A stretch of DNA of 16,404 nucleotides, taken from assembly GCA_013138655.1 (NCBI GenBank), contig WTCI01000136.1:1-16404 (forward strand), in the 5' to 3' direction. Below, in pieces: positions 1 to 6,945 of the stretch (position 1 is the first letter of the stretch; each line of letters starts with the position of its first letter). The notes beneath the pieces were generated by a model. It made no database searches, had not been told where the DNA came from, and worked only from the letters and a program-made list of their open reading frames with translations. The DNA is from Desulfuromonadaceae bacterium. Lineage in GTDB: Bacteria; Desulfobacterota; Desulfuromonadia; Desulfuromonadales; Geopsychrobacteraceae. The translations under genes were made by a program, and so were the position numbers.

Positions 1-42
1 GTTGAAGCGCTCAGTGGAATTGCTGCGGAGCTGCACAATTAA
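1..42 (+). CDS. possible 3' end of an unidentified plus-strand gene (partial)
   Basis: Frame 1 is open from the window edge for 13 codons (VEALSGIAAELHN) and closes with TAA at 40-42. The short peptide has the look of an amphipathic helix ending a protein, but 13 residues cannot identify a family. If real, the gene is convergent with recO, whose stop lies 45 bases further on. The minus strand here has no ATG and shows no obvious continuation of the recO unit. This could equally be intergenic DNA that happens to be open. Confidence 0.3.
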   Translation, partial: VEALSGIAAELHN

Positions 43-87
43 GCGAAGGCGATATCGAGCAAGGATCTGACCGGACAACGTTGACGT

Positions 88-822
88 TTATAGAAACTTA
101 AGGGCTTTCGGTTCACGCGGCAAAACATTGTTCAACACTTGGGAAAGAATCGCCTCACCTTCGCGCAATGTCAGTTGGCCAAAGCGAAAACCAACAAACC
201 GCCGGTGAGACACTTTCAGGGTCCGTGCCAGGGAACCGAGGGTTCCCAGCGCGACAGAGATCCCTGCACCACGGGCACATTGCAAGCATAGACTGCCACC
301 ACGGTCAGCGGCAAACCTGATCGGTTCGTCGGCAAAAATCCTCAGACATTCACTACAATGGAGTAAATGAGGGATGTAACCAAGCAAATAAACCAGTCGC
401 AGTTCCAGTAACAGGCGAGCACTATCACCATCACCACCGTCATTAAGATAATCGAGAAAAGCACAAAGCAGTTCAAAAATTTCCGGCTGCGGCTGCCCTT
501 CCTCCACCAGTAACTCAACCAGCTCCACACCATAACTGGCCAAAGCAAGTCGTCGTAATTCGCTGCGCAGGCCGTTTCGGGAGTTGAGCAATTCGGTGTC
601 CTGTAATAACCAAAATTGTCCACGACCTTCGCGCCAGTGTAAAATCAATTGGGTAAAAGGTTCCAGGTTAGGTCCGAAACGTTTACGACTTTTTCGGGCG
701 GATTTAGCAAAACCTTTTTGCAGACCGAATTCTGCAGTCAGTAAAGAGACAATCCTGTCCGCCTCACCGTAGGCCACATGCCGCAGGACCAAAGCTTCGC
801 AGGAGTGTGTCAGACCAGCCAT
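88..822 (-). CDS. recO: DNA repair protein RecO
   Basis: RecO (244 aa) works in the RecF pathway. It binds single-stranded DNA and SSB and, with RecR, helps load RecA at gaps. The N-terminal OB-fold region (about residues 5-80) opens with the family pattern EALVLRHVAYGEADRIVSLL, in which incoming DNA is sensed by basic residues such as the RKSRKRFG stretch at 43-50. A helical domain follows, with a four-cysteine zinc site: C156, C159, C179 and C182 (two CxxC pairs), as in many RecO proteins. Length is normal for the family. The ATG start lies 8 bases after the mgtE stop, with only a weak Shine-Dalgarno match, so translation may depend on mgtE. The link to mgtE looks positional rather than functional. 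Confidence 0.93.
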   Translation of the reverse strand: MAGLTHSCEALVLRHVAYGEADRIVSLLTAEFGLQKGFAKSARKSRKRFGPNLEPFTQLILHWREGRGQFWLLQDTELLNSRNGLRSELRRLALASYGVELVELLVEEGQPQPEIFELLCAFLDYLNDGGDGDSARLLLELRLVYLLGYIPHLLHCSECLRIFADEPIRFAADRGGSLCLQCARGAGISVALGTLGSLARTLKVSHRRFVGFRFGQLTLREGEAILSQVLNNVLPREPKALKFL

Positions 823-830
823 CTGGTCGC

Positions 831-2189
831 CTAGATAAGATGATGAATAAAGAAGGTCGCCGTGCTGAAATAGATCAGAATGCCAGTGATATCATTAACC
901 GTCTGGACAAAAGGGCTGGAGGCAATCGCGGGATCAATCCCGACTTTTTTGAAAAAGGACGTGACCAGCACCCCCATGCAGGCAGCAACAGAAATCGCAA
1001 CAACCATGGCGATACCGACCACCAGACCAAGATAAAGGTTCTGGTGCCAGAAGAACGCAACTGCGGCAATGGTCAAGCCGCAAACTATGCCCATGATCAA
1101 CCCGACCCGGAGTTCCTTCAGAAAAATCTCTCGCAACATGGAAAAATCGATCCGACCGGTGGCAAAACCACGGACGATAATTGTTGATGTCTGCCCCCCG
1201 ACATTCCCCCCCATCCCGGTAATAACAGGGATGAAAGAAATCAACATAATCGCCTGTTCGAGAGTTGCTTTATAGAACCACATCAGCGCCCCTGTCACCA
1301 CACCACCAGCCAGGGTCATCAGGAGCCATGGCAAACGCAAGCGAGCGACATGAAAAGATTTGTAACCGTAGAGCAATTCCTCCTCGCTGGTTCCCGCCAT
1401 CCGCAGGATATCTTCGGTCGCTTCGTCGCGCATAACATCAATGACATCATCGACGGTTATCAAGCCCATCAATTTGCCATGCTCATCAACAACCGGGATA
1501 GCCAGAATATTGTATTTTGCAACCAGATCAGCGACCTTTTCCTGATCCATATCTGTACGAACCCGCAAGACATCGGTCGTCATAAGATCACGCAGATGGG
1601 TTGACGGAGTGACCGTCAACAATTGCCGCAACGACAACACACCAACCAAGTGGTTGTGATCATCGACCACGTAGAGATAGAAAACCATCTCGTAATCACT
1701 GGCATCCTGCAAAATTTCAATCGCCTGCTTGACGGTCATTTCTTGGTCAAGCGACAGGACATCGGTCGACATGATGCCACCAGCCGTGTCTTCATCGTAA
1801 CCAAGCAGCTGCTCGACGTCTTCAGACTGATCACCATGCAACGCATCCAGAATCTCTTCGGCGAGTTCCTCAGGCAGATTACGGATCAGCTCAGCCCCAT
1901 CATCATCAGCCATCTGCTGGACAATTGAGACAAGAAAGTCCTTATCCAATATTTCCGCGAGCTTGAGCTGAGCATCCAACTCTATCTCGGACAACACATC
2001 GGCAGCCTGTTCTTTCTCCGGAATCAGGCTTAGCAGTATTTTCTGATCTTTCAGTCTGAAATAACGAAAAAGGTGGGCAATATCGGCAGGGTGGATTTTG
2101 CCAAGGGCTTTTTTCAGATTTGTTGTTGCGCCTCGGCGCAACAGCTTACTGACGGTTCCTTGTAATACCTGCATCTTTTGTTCATGCAT
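831..2189 (-). CDS. mgtE: MgtE-family magnesium transporter
   Basis: A 452-aa Mg2+ channel/transporter of the inner membrane. Domains in order: cytoplasmic MgtE_N superhelical domain (about 10-130), two CBS domains (about 138-195 and 200-258), a connecting helix (about 260-280), and a membrane domain of about five hydrophobic segments (285-452). Family motifs are present: GYDEDTAGGIMSTDV at the start of the CBS pair, PVITGMGGNVGGQTSTIIVRG (split around residues 321-341) and DPAIASSPFVQTVNDITG near the C-terminus. The aspartate at 433 in VND matches the pore aspartate known from Thermus MgtE. In the family, the acidic N and CBS domains bind Mg2+ and close the pore when Mg2+ is plentiful. The ATG start has GGGAGG five bases upstream. 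The gene lies beyond the ribosomal terminator and is followed 8 bases later by recO. The leader looks too short for an M-box riboswitch. Confidence 0.95.
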   Translation of the reverse strand: MHEQKMQVLQGTVSKLLRRGATTNLKKALGKIHPADIAHLFRYFRLKDQKILLSLIPEKEQAADVLSEIELDAQLKLAEILDKDFLVSIVQQMADDDGAELIRNLPEELAEEILDALHGDQSEDVEQLLGYDEDTAGGIMSTDVLSLDQEMTVKQAIEILQDASDYEMVFYLYVVDDHNHLVGVLSLRQLLTVTPSTHLRDLMTTDVLRVRTDMDQEKVADLVAKYNILAIPVVDEHGKLMGLITVDDVIDVMRDEATEDILRMAGTSEEELLYGYKSFHVARLRLPWLLMTLAGGVVTGALMWFYKATLEQAIMLISFIPVITGMGGNVGGQTSTIIVRGFATGRIDFSMLREIFLKELRVGLIMGIVCGLTIAAVAFFWHQNLYLGLVVGIAMVVAISVAACMGVLVTSFFKKVGIDPAIASSPFVQTVNDITGILIYFSTATFFIHHLI

Positions 2190-2248
2190 CAGAACCTCCC
2201 AAGCAAATCCAAAGAATCAAGATCACAATATATAAATCAATGTTTGCG

Positions 2249-2277
2249 AAAGTAACACTCACAAACGATGGAGTCAA
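2249..2277 (-). promoter_or_regulatory. candidate sigma-70 promoter for mgtE-recO
   Basis: On the minus strand, TTGACT (2272-2277) matches the -35 consensus at five of six positions. It is followed after 17 bases by TACTTT (2249-2254), a weak -10 match (T, A and final T). It sits just past the ribosomal terminator and about 60 bases upstream of the mgtE start, where a promoter is needed. A nearby AT-rich TATATT (2227-2232) could be an alternative -10 but has no good -35. This is inferred from pattern only. Confidence 0.4.
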
Positions 2278-2293
2278 TTGACCTATGGAAGCT

Positions 2294-2335
2294 AAAAAAC
2301 AACAAGGGGCAAGGAGAAAACTCCTTGCCCCTTGT
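2294..2335 (-). terminator. Rho-independent terminator closing the ribosomal gene cluster
   Basis: A perfect 15-bp inverted repeat (2302-2316 with 2321-2335) has a 4-base loop. On the minus strand the stem is followed by TG and then six T residues (2294-2299). The stem is GC-rich, with GGGGCAAGGAG in one arm. It starts 21 bases after the rplQ stop and fits an intrinsic terminator for the alpha operon. On the plus strand the stem is followed only by a short AAA, so termination is expected in the minus direction only. Confidence 0.93.
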
Positions 2336-2356
2336 AAACTAATCATTTAAGAATAA

Positions 2357-2836
2357 TCAACCTTCGATTTTTTCTTCCTCGACGACTTCATCTGTCGTTT
2401 CAGCGGGCTCTGCGGCTGCTGCAATAGGTTCAGCGACAACTTCCGCAACCGGAGCAGGCTTTTTAACCTTAGCGGTAAACTCCTCTTCGACCAGCTCAAT
2501 AATGACCATCGGTGCATTATCGCCTTGGCGATTCGCCAGTTTGATGATCCGAGTGTAGCCGCCGGGACGTTGTTGATATCGTGGGGCAATCAGCTCAAAA
2601 AGCTTACCGACGACCTTTGGAACACGAATAACTTGTAAAGCCTGACGACGAGCGTGCAGATCACCGCGCTTGCCAAGCGTAATCATCTTGTCCACCACTT
2701 TACGCAACTCTTTTGCACGAGTATCGGTCGTAGTAATTTTTTCATGCTCAAAAAAAGAAGTGACCATATTGCGCATCATATGCTGGCGATGATCTGGTTT
2801 ACGGCCGAGACGTCTGCCGGATTTATTGTGACGCAT
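2357..2836 (-). CDS. rplQ: 50S ribosomal protein L17, with acidic C-terminal tail
   Basis: L17 (159 aa) binds 23S rRNA near the polypeptide exit side of the 50S subunit. The conserved core spans residues 1-118, from the signature [20 protein letters not shown] through the [26 protein letters not shown] block to the final VIIELVE strand. The E. coli protein is 127 aa; here about 40 residues are added (roughly 119-159). The tail is rich in Ala, Glu, Pro and Val, with almost no basic residues after K126, so it is probably disordered and exposed. It is the last gene of the cluster, 31 bases after rpoA and just before the terminator. The ATG start has AAGGAA upstream. Confidence 0.97.
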   Translation of the reverse strand: MRHNKSGRRLGRKPDHRQHMMRNMVTSFFEHEKITTTDTRAKELRKVVDKMITLGKRGDLHARRQALQVIRVPKVVGKLFELIAPRYQQRPGGYTRIIKLANRQGDNAPMVIIELVEEEFTAKVKKPAPVAEVVAEPIAAAAEPAETTDEVVEEEKIEG

Positions 2837-2867
2837 TACTTTGGTTCCTTTCTATACTTCACAGAAG

Positions 2868-3878
2868 CTACTCGTCGTCCTGTCCTTTTTGAATCAATTT
2901 CAGGTACTCAGGATCTGGAAAGTTTTCCAAACTCATCCCAAGACTCAGCCCCATTTCAGCGAGAATATCCTTAATTTCATTCAGTGACTTGCGACCGAAA
3001 TTCTGAGTTTTCAGCATTTCGGCTTCAGTCTTCTGAACCAGTTCGCCAATCCGGTTGATTTGAGCGTTTTTCAAGCAGTTAGCACTGCGAACTGACAGTT
3101 CAAGCTCTTCAACAGAACGATATAGGTTTTCGTTAATCTTCTGCTTCTCACTTTCCTCTTCTTGAGGAACCGGCTCGTCTGTTTCATCAAAATTGATGAA
3201 AATCTGCAGTTGTTCCTTAAGAATCTTTGCAGAGAAGGCAACCGCATCCTCCGGATTAACGCTACTATCTGTTGAAACCTCAAGAGTCAATTTATCATAA
3301 TCTGTGATCTGCCCAACACGTGCATTTGAGACATTAAAATTGACTCTGACAATCGGTGTAAAGATTGCATCGATCGGAATAGTCCCGACTGGAGCGTTCT
3401 CATCACGATTTTTTTCCGCAGAAACATAACCTTTGCCCATGGCAACGGCCATATCAATTTCGAGATCGGTCTCATCGCCGCAAGTGGCAATATGATGATC
3501 AGGATTGAGAATTTCTACGTTATTGTCAGTAATAATGTCACCGGCCTTGATGAGCCCGGAACCTTTTTTAACAATCCTGACATTGCGCGGATCGTGACCG
3601 TGTAAACGGACCTTGACGCCCTTAAGATTTAGGATGATATCTGTCACATCCTCAGTCAAACCGACGACACTGGAGAACTCGTGATGAACATTTTTAATCC
3701 GTACCGAAGTAATTGCCGCTCCCTGCAGCGACGACAGCAGGATACGGCGTAATGAGTTACCGAGAGTTGTACCGAAACCACGCTCGAAAGGTTCAGCAAC
3801 AAATTTTCCGTAATTTTCGGTCAGCTCAGTCGCTTCGAGACGCTTTGGTTTGATCAGGTCTCTCCAGTTTTTGTACAT
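2868..3878 (-). CDS. rpoA: DNA-directed RNA polymerase subunit alpha
   Basis: The alpha subunit (336 aa) dimerises to nucleate RNA polymerase assembly, and its C-terminal domain contacts UP-element DNA and activators. The N-terminal domain (about 1-230) carries the assembly motif [20 protein letters not shown] at 32-51. An acidic linker (about 231-250, with PQEEESEKQ) follows. The C-terminal domain (about 252-317) contains VRSANCLK, where R264 corresponds to the DNA-contacting R265 of E. coli, and the helix-hairpin-helix [13 protein letters not shown]. The start is set at [11 protein letters not shown], as in relatives, with GAGAGGGAG upstream. The frame stays open 14 codons further upstream to the rpsD stop, but those residues are not family-like. 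Lying 42 bases after rpsD, it is co-expressed with ribosomal proteins, as in most bacteria. Confidence 0.98.
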   Translation of the reverse strand: MYKNWRDLIKPKRLEATELTENYGKFVAEPFERGFGTTLGNSLRRILLSSLQGAAITSVRIKNVHHEFSSVVGLTEDVTDIILNLKGVKVRLHGHDPRNVRIVKKGSGLIKAGDIITDNNVEILNPDHHIATCGDETDLEIDMAVAMGKGYVSAEKNRDENAPVGTIPIDAIFTPIVRVNFNVSNARVGQITDYDKLTLEVSTDSSVNPEDAVAFSAKILKEQLQIFINFDETDEPVPQEEESEKQKINENLYRSVEELELSVRSANCLKNAQINRIGELVQKTEAEMLKTQNFGRKSLNEIKDILAEMGLSLGMSLENFPDPEYLKLIQKGQDDE

Positions 3879-3920
3879 ATATAGATTCTCCCTCTCAAGC
3901 TTCCCTGACGAGGCTATCAA

Positions 3921-4550
3921 TTACTTAGAGTAAAGCTCAACAATCAACTGCTCTTGGAACTCAGGTGTTGTCAACTCGCTCCGTACCGGCAGAGCCTTAA
4001 TCGTACCTTTATACGCGTCACGATCAAGTTCCACCCACGAAGGCACACCACGCCGCATAACACTGTCGAGAGACTCATTGATGCAGGTAACTTCACGGCT
4101 CTTCTCGCGCAGGCTGATAACATCATCCGGACGTACCAGATAAGACGGAATGTCAACCTTGCGGTCATTGACCTGAAAGTGGCCATGACGAACCAGGGTT
4201 CTTGCTTGAGCACGAGATACGGCAAAACCAAGTCGATAGACAATACTGTCAAGGCGTCGCTCGAGAAGCATCAGCAGGTTTTCGCCGGTGACACCTTTCA
4301 TACGATCAGCCTTATCGAAATAGAGGCGGAATTGCTTCTCCTGTAAGCCGTAAGTCCGTTTGACCTTTTGCTTTTCACGCAACTGGACACCATAGTCAGA
4401 AACCTTGGTACGTCGCTGGCCATGTTGTCCCGGAGCATAGTTTCGACGCTCGACGGCACATTTATCGGTATAGCATCTGTCCCCCTTGAGGAACAGTTTA
4501 CAATTTTCTCTTCTGCACTGACGGCAGACAGGTCCTGAATACCTAGACAA
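3921..4550 (-). CDS. rpsD: 30S ribosomal protein S4, zinc-binding form, TTG start
   Basis: S4 (209 aa) is a primary 16S rRNA binder that starts 30S assembly, shapes the mRNA entry side, and in E. coli represses the alpha operon. The N-terminal region has four cysteines at C9, C12, C26 and C31, the same positions as the zinc ligands of Thermus S4; E. coli S4 lacks this set. The S4 RNA-binding domain covers about 98-160 ([20 protein letters not shown], then VRHGHFQVN). The C-terminus LIVELYSK is family-like. The start codon is TTG, six bases after a perfect AGGAGG; no ATG in this frame fits the conserved N-terminus. Its place between rpsK and rpoA is the proteobacterial arrangement. Confidence 0.98.
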   Translation of the reverse strand: MSRYSGPVCRQCRRENCKLFLKGDRCYTDKCAVERRNYAPGQHGQRRTKVSDYGVQLREKQKVKRTYGLQEKQFRLYFDKADRMKGVTGENLLMLLERRLDSIVYRLGFAVSRAQARTLVRHGHFQVNDRKVDIPSYLVRPDDVISLREKSREVTCINESLDSVMRRGVPSWVELDRDAYKGTIKALPVRSELTTPEFQEQLIVELYSK

Positions 4551-4556
4551 CTTTAT

Positions 4557-4562
4557 CCTCCT
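4557..4562 (-). promoter_or_regulatory. Shine-Dalgarno site that fixes the TTG start of rpsD
   Basis: AGGAGG on the minus strand ends six bases before the TTG at 4550-4548. Full anti-SD complementarity at ideal spacing supports the TTG as the true start and could offset its weaker initiation. Confidence 0.85.
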
Positions 4563-4568
4563 TAACGC

Positions 4569-4964
4569 TTAAACGCGACGGCGCTTGGGCGGACGGCAAC
4601 CATTATGGGGAATCGGGGTCACGTCCTTGATCATTGTTACTGTCAAGCCGGCCAGAGCAAGTGCACGCAAAGCCGACTCACGTCCGCTGCCGGGACCTTT
4701 GACGTAAGCCTCAACCGAACGCATCCCATGTTCCATTGCCTTGGTAGCAGCTTCCTCCGCTGCCATCTGGGCGGCAAACGGAGTACTTTTCCGGGAGCCT
4801 TTAAACCCTTTCGCACCTGATGTCGACCAAGCGATTACATTACCTACCGGATCACAGATGGTTATAATAGTGTTGTTAAAGGTGGACTGAATATGCGCCA
4901 CACCTTTGGCGACATTCTTCTTCTCAACCTTTTTACGAGTAACCTTTTTACCTGACTTAGCCAT
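4569..4964 (-). CDS. rpsK: 30S ribosomal protein S11
   Basis: S11 (131 aa) sits on the 30S platform near the E site and binds the 3' region of 16S rRNA. The lysine-rich N-terminal tail (1-20) is followed by the conserved [19 protein letters not shown] segment, the [22 protein letters not shown] block, and the C-terminus [18 protein letters not shown]. The PHNGCRPPK segment includes the Asn-Gly that is converted to isoaspartate in E. coli S11. Length is normal. The ATG start has GGAG upstream, and the gene follows rpsM by 12 bases. Confidence 0.98.
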   Translation of the reverse strand: MAKSGKKVTRKKVEKKNVAKGVAHIQSTFNNTIITICDPVGNVIAWSTSGAKGFKGSRKSTPFAAQMAAEEAATKAMEHGMRSVEAYVKGPGSGRESALRALALAGLTVTMIKDVTPIPHNGCRPPKRRRV

Positions 4965-4976
4965 GATAACTCCGCC

Positions 4977-5345
4977 TTATTTCTTCTTACCGGCAACGGT
5001 CTTCTTCGGTCCCTTACGAGTCCGTGAATTGTTTTTGGTGTTCTGACCGCGCACAGGCAACCCTTTACGATGACGCAGGCCACGATAGCAACCCAGATCC
5101 ATCAACCGTTTGATGTTCATCGTGAGTTCGCGACGGAGGTCACCTTCAACACGACAATTCTGGCCGATAGTTTCACGGATCTTCGCCAGTTCTGATTCTG
5201 TTAAATCATCAGTGCGGGTGTTAAAATCAACACCAGCTTGGAAGAGAATGTCCTGAGACGTAGTACGACCAATACCATAAATGTAGGTCATGGCCACTTC
5301 TATGCGCTTGTTGCGCGGCAAATCGACTCCAGCAATACGTGCCAA
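4977..5345 (-). CDS. rpsM: 30S ribosomal protein S13, TTG start
   Basis: S13 (122 aa) is in the 30S head. It contacts 23S rRNA and L5 through intersubunit bridges and touches P-site tRNA through its basic C-terminal tail. The N-terminus [18 protein letters not shown] and the helix-two-turn-helix stretch [14 protein letters not shown] are typical. The [20 protein letters not shown] motif leads into a Lys/Arg-rich tail (about 107-122). The start codon is TTG, eight bases downstream of AGGAGG; the protein begins exactly where the family begins, so no other start is plausible. It is the first gene of the alpha-operon part, 20 bases after rpmJ. Confidence 0.98.
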   Translation of the reverse strand: MARIAGVDLPRNKRIEVAMTYIYGIGRTTSQDILFQAGVDFNTRTDDLTESELAKIRETIGQNCRVEGDLRRELTMNIKRLMDLGCYRGLRHRKGLPVRGQNTKNNSRTRKGPKKTVAGKKK

Positions 5346-5353
5346 TGTCTTTT

Positions 5354-5359
5354 CCTCCT
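5354..5359 (-). promoter_or_regulatory. Shine-Dalgarno site that fixes the TTG start of rpsM
   Basis: AGGAGG on the minus strand lies eight bases before the TTG start of rpsM, in the 20-base gap after rpmJ. Confidence 0.85.
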
Positions 5360-5365
5360 AGGGCC

Positions 5366-5479
5366 TTATCCCTGTCTTTGCTTGTGTTTGGGATTCTCGC
5401 AGATGATCCGGATAACGCCTTTGCGTTTGACGACCTTGCACTTATCGCAGATTTTTTTCACTGAAGCTCTAACCTTCAT
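5366..5479 (-). CDS. rpmJ: 50S ribosomal protein L36, zinc-ribbon form
   Basis: A 37-codon gene beginning [20 protein letters not shown] and ending PKHKQRQG. It encodes L36, the smallest 50S protein, which helps organise 23S rRNA near the base of the L7/L12 stalk. The zinc ligands C11, C14, C27 and H32 are all present, so this is the zinc-containing (C+) paralogue. The ATG start is preceded by AAGGA at seven bases. The gene lies 53 bases after map and 20 bases before rpsM, its usual place at the spc/alpha junction. infA, which lies between map and rpmJ in Bacillus, is not here. Confidence 0.97.
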   Translation of the reverse strand: MKVRASVKKICDKCKVVKRKGVIRIICENPKHKQRQG

Positions 5480-5532
5480 CTTGAGATCCTTTTCTACTGA
5501 TATCTCTGTTGATCGATTTTGTCACTCAAATA

Positions 5533-6285
5533 TTAATGATCTAAACGGGTTAATATTTCCGGCCCGTTTTCCGTGATTGCTATCGTATGTTCAAAATGTG
5601 CTGAATAACAGCCATCTATAGTGACCGCAGTCCAACCATCCGGCAACACCTTAACAGCAGGCAAGCCGATATTGACCATCGGCTCAATCGCCATGGTCAT
5701 CCCGACTTTAAGAATTGGCCCCCGTGCCGGCGGACCATAATTTGGAATCTGTGGATCCTCATGCAATTGGCGGCCGATTCCGTGGCCGACAAACTCCCGA
5801 ACAACACTGAAATGATCACATTCAACACGACTTTGCACTGCATGAGATATGTCAGAGAGTCGTCCGCCCGGCTGAGCAGCCGCTATGCCGAGTTCAAGCG
5901 ACTCTTTGGTGACATCCAATAAACGCTGCGTTGTTTTGTTTATTTCACCAACCGGTATCGTGACAGCAGAATCACCATAAAACCCATCAATAACTAAGCC
6001 GAAATCGATACTTATGATGTCTCCCTCCTGCAACGGTTGCTGATTCGGGAAACCATGCACTACCCGATCATTCGGGGAAGCACAAATAGTAAAAGGAAAG
6101 CCACCATAACCCTTAAAGGCCGGGCGTGCCTTCCATTTTTTACATCTATCCTCCGCTAACCGATCCAGTTCCAGAGTCGTAACCCCCGGCTGAATGCGTT
6201 CGCGGAGTAACTGGAGGACTTCAGCGACCATCCTCCCAGCTTTACGCATCTTTACAAGTTCAGACTGAGACTTGAGGATTATCAA
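5533..6285 (-). CDS. map: type I methionine aminopeptidase, TTG start
   Basis: Methionine aminopeptidase (250 aa) removes the initiator Met from nascent proteins in the cytoplasm. The pita-bread fold is complete. The five metal ligands are visible as D94 (SIDFG), D105 (YGDSA), H168 (VGHGIG), E201 (AIEPM) and E232 (FEHT), and H77 is the substrate-side histidine. There is no N-terminal extension, so it is the short proteobacterial/bacterial type Ia form. The conserved N-terminus MIILKS begins with TTG, one base after the adk TAA stop and with no strong Shine-Dalgarno, which suggests re-initiation after adk. An in-frame ATG at residue 13 would cut into the conserved N-terminal helix. Confidence 0.97.
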   Translation of the reverse strand: MIILKSQSELVKMRKAGRMVAEVLQLLRERIQPGVTTLELDRLAEDRCKKWKARPAFKGYGGFPFTICASPNDRVVHGFPNQQPLQEGDIISIDFGLVIDGFYGDSAVTIPVGEINKTTQRLLDVTKESLELGIAAAQPGGRLSDISHAVQSRVECDHFSVVREFVGHGIGRQLHEDPQIPNYGPPARGPILKVGMTMAIEPMVNIGLPAVKVLPDGWTAVTIDGCYSAHFEHTIAITENGPEILTRLDH

Positions 6286-6286
6286 C

Positions 6287-6934
6287 TTAACCAGCCTGCA
6301 GAACAGAAACTATCTTCTGCTGCACTGTGGCAATTTCATCCATGCCGTCGATCGCCTGCAGCAAGCCTTCCTGGCGATAGTAATCCTCAAGAGGAGCGGT
6401 CTGCTGATGGTAGACATCCATCCGATTGCGGATGGTTACCTCCTGATCATCATCACGGTGAACTAACTCGCCGCCACAAACACTACAGCGACCATCTGAA
6501 CCAGGCGGATCAAACTTCAGGTGGTAGCCTTTACCACAGGCGCCACAAGTCCGCCGTCCGGTCAAACGCTCAACGAGAGACTCAGTATTAACTTCCAGAG
6601 AAATAACCGAATCCAGCAGCGTGCCCTTATCCGACAAGGTCTGCCTTAACGCATCGGCTTGCTGTACTGTGCGCGGAAAACCGTCAAGAATAAAGCCATC
6701 CCGGCAATCATCTTGCTGCAGTCGCTCACAAACGATTCCAACGACTACACCATCCGGAACCAGTTCACCGGCGTCCATATATTCTTTGGCCTTGATCCCC
6801 ATCGGCGTTTGATCACGCACTGCAGCACGTAACATGTCCCCAGTCGAAATCTGAGGAATGCCGAACTTTTCAACCAACATTGCCGCTTGAGTCCCTTTAC
6901 CGGCACCAGGAGGGCCAAGCAAAACCAGTTTCAT
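6287..6934 (-). CDS. adk: adenylate kinase, zinc-lid long form
   Basis: Adenylate kinase (215 aa) catalyses ATP + AMP = 2 ADP in the cytoplasm. The P-loop GPPGAGKGTQ is at 7-16. The AMP-binding segment STGDMLRAAV follows, with the DGFPRT motif at 84-89 and the RLTGRR lid entry at 123-128. The lid is the long form and carries four cysteines (C130, C133, C150, C153), the structural zinc site seen in Gram-positive and some other kinases; E. coli Adk has none. Its place between secY and map is common outside the gamma-proteobacteria. It starts 11 bases after the secY stop and ends one base before map. Confidence 0.98.
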   Translation of the reverse strand: MKLVLLGPPGAGKGTQAAMLVEKFGIPQISTGDMLRAAVRDQTPMGIKAKEYMDAGELVPDGVVVGIVCERLQQDDCRDGFILDGFPRTVQQADALRQTLSDKGTLLDSVISLEVNTESLVERLTGRRTCGACGKGYHLKFDPPGSDGRCSVCGGELVHRDDDQEVTIRNRMDVYHQQTAPLEDYYRQEGLLQAIDGMDEIATVQQKIVSVLQAG

Positions 6935-6945
6935 TATCCTAATTC

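Noticed and set aside
2190..2293. M-box (ykoK) magnesium riboswitch ahead of mgtE
   Set aside because: The leader after the candidate promoter is only about 55 bases and lacks the long paired elements of an M-box.
3879..3920. 14-residue N-terminal extension of rpoA
   Set aside because: The alpha subunit family begins at MYKNWR, and a GAGAGGGAG site precedes that ATG.
5480..5532. Possible internal promoter between map and rpmJ (TTGAGT with an AT-rich stretch downstream)
   Set aside because: The -35 match is partial and no -10 box sits at proper spacing; the gap is mostly explained by the rpmJ ribosome site.
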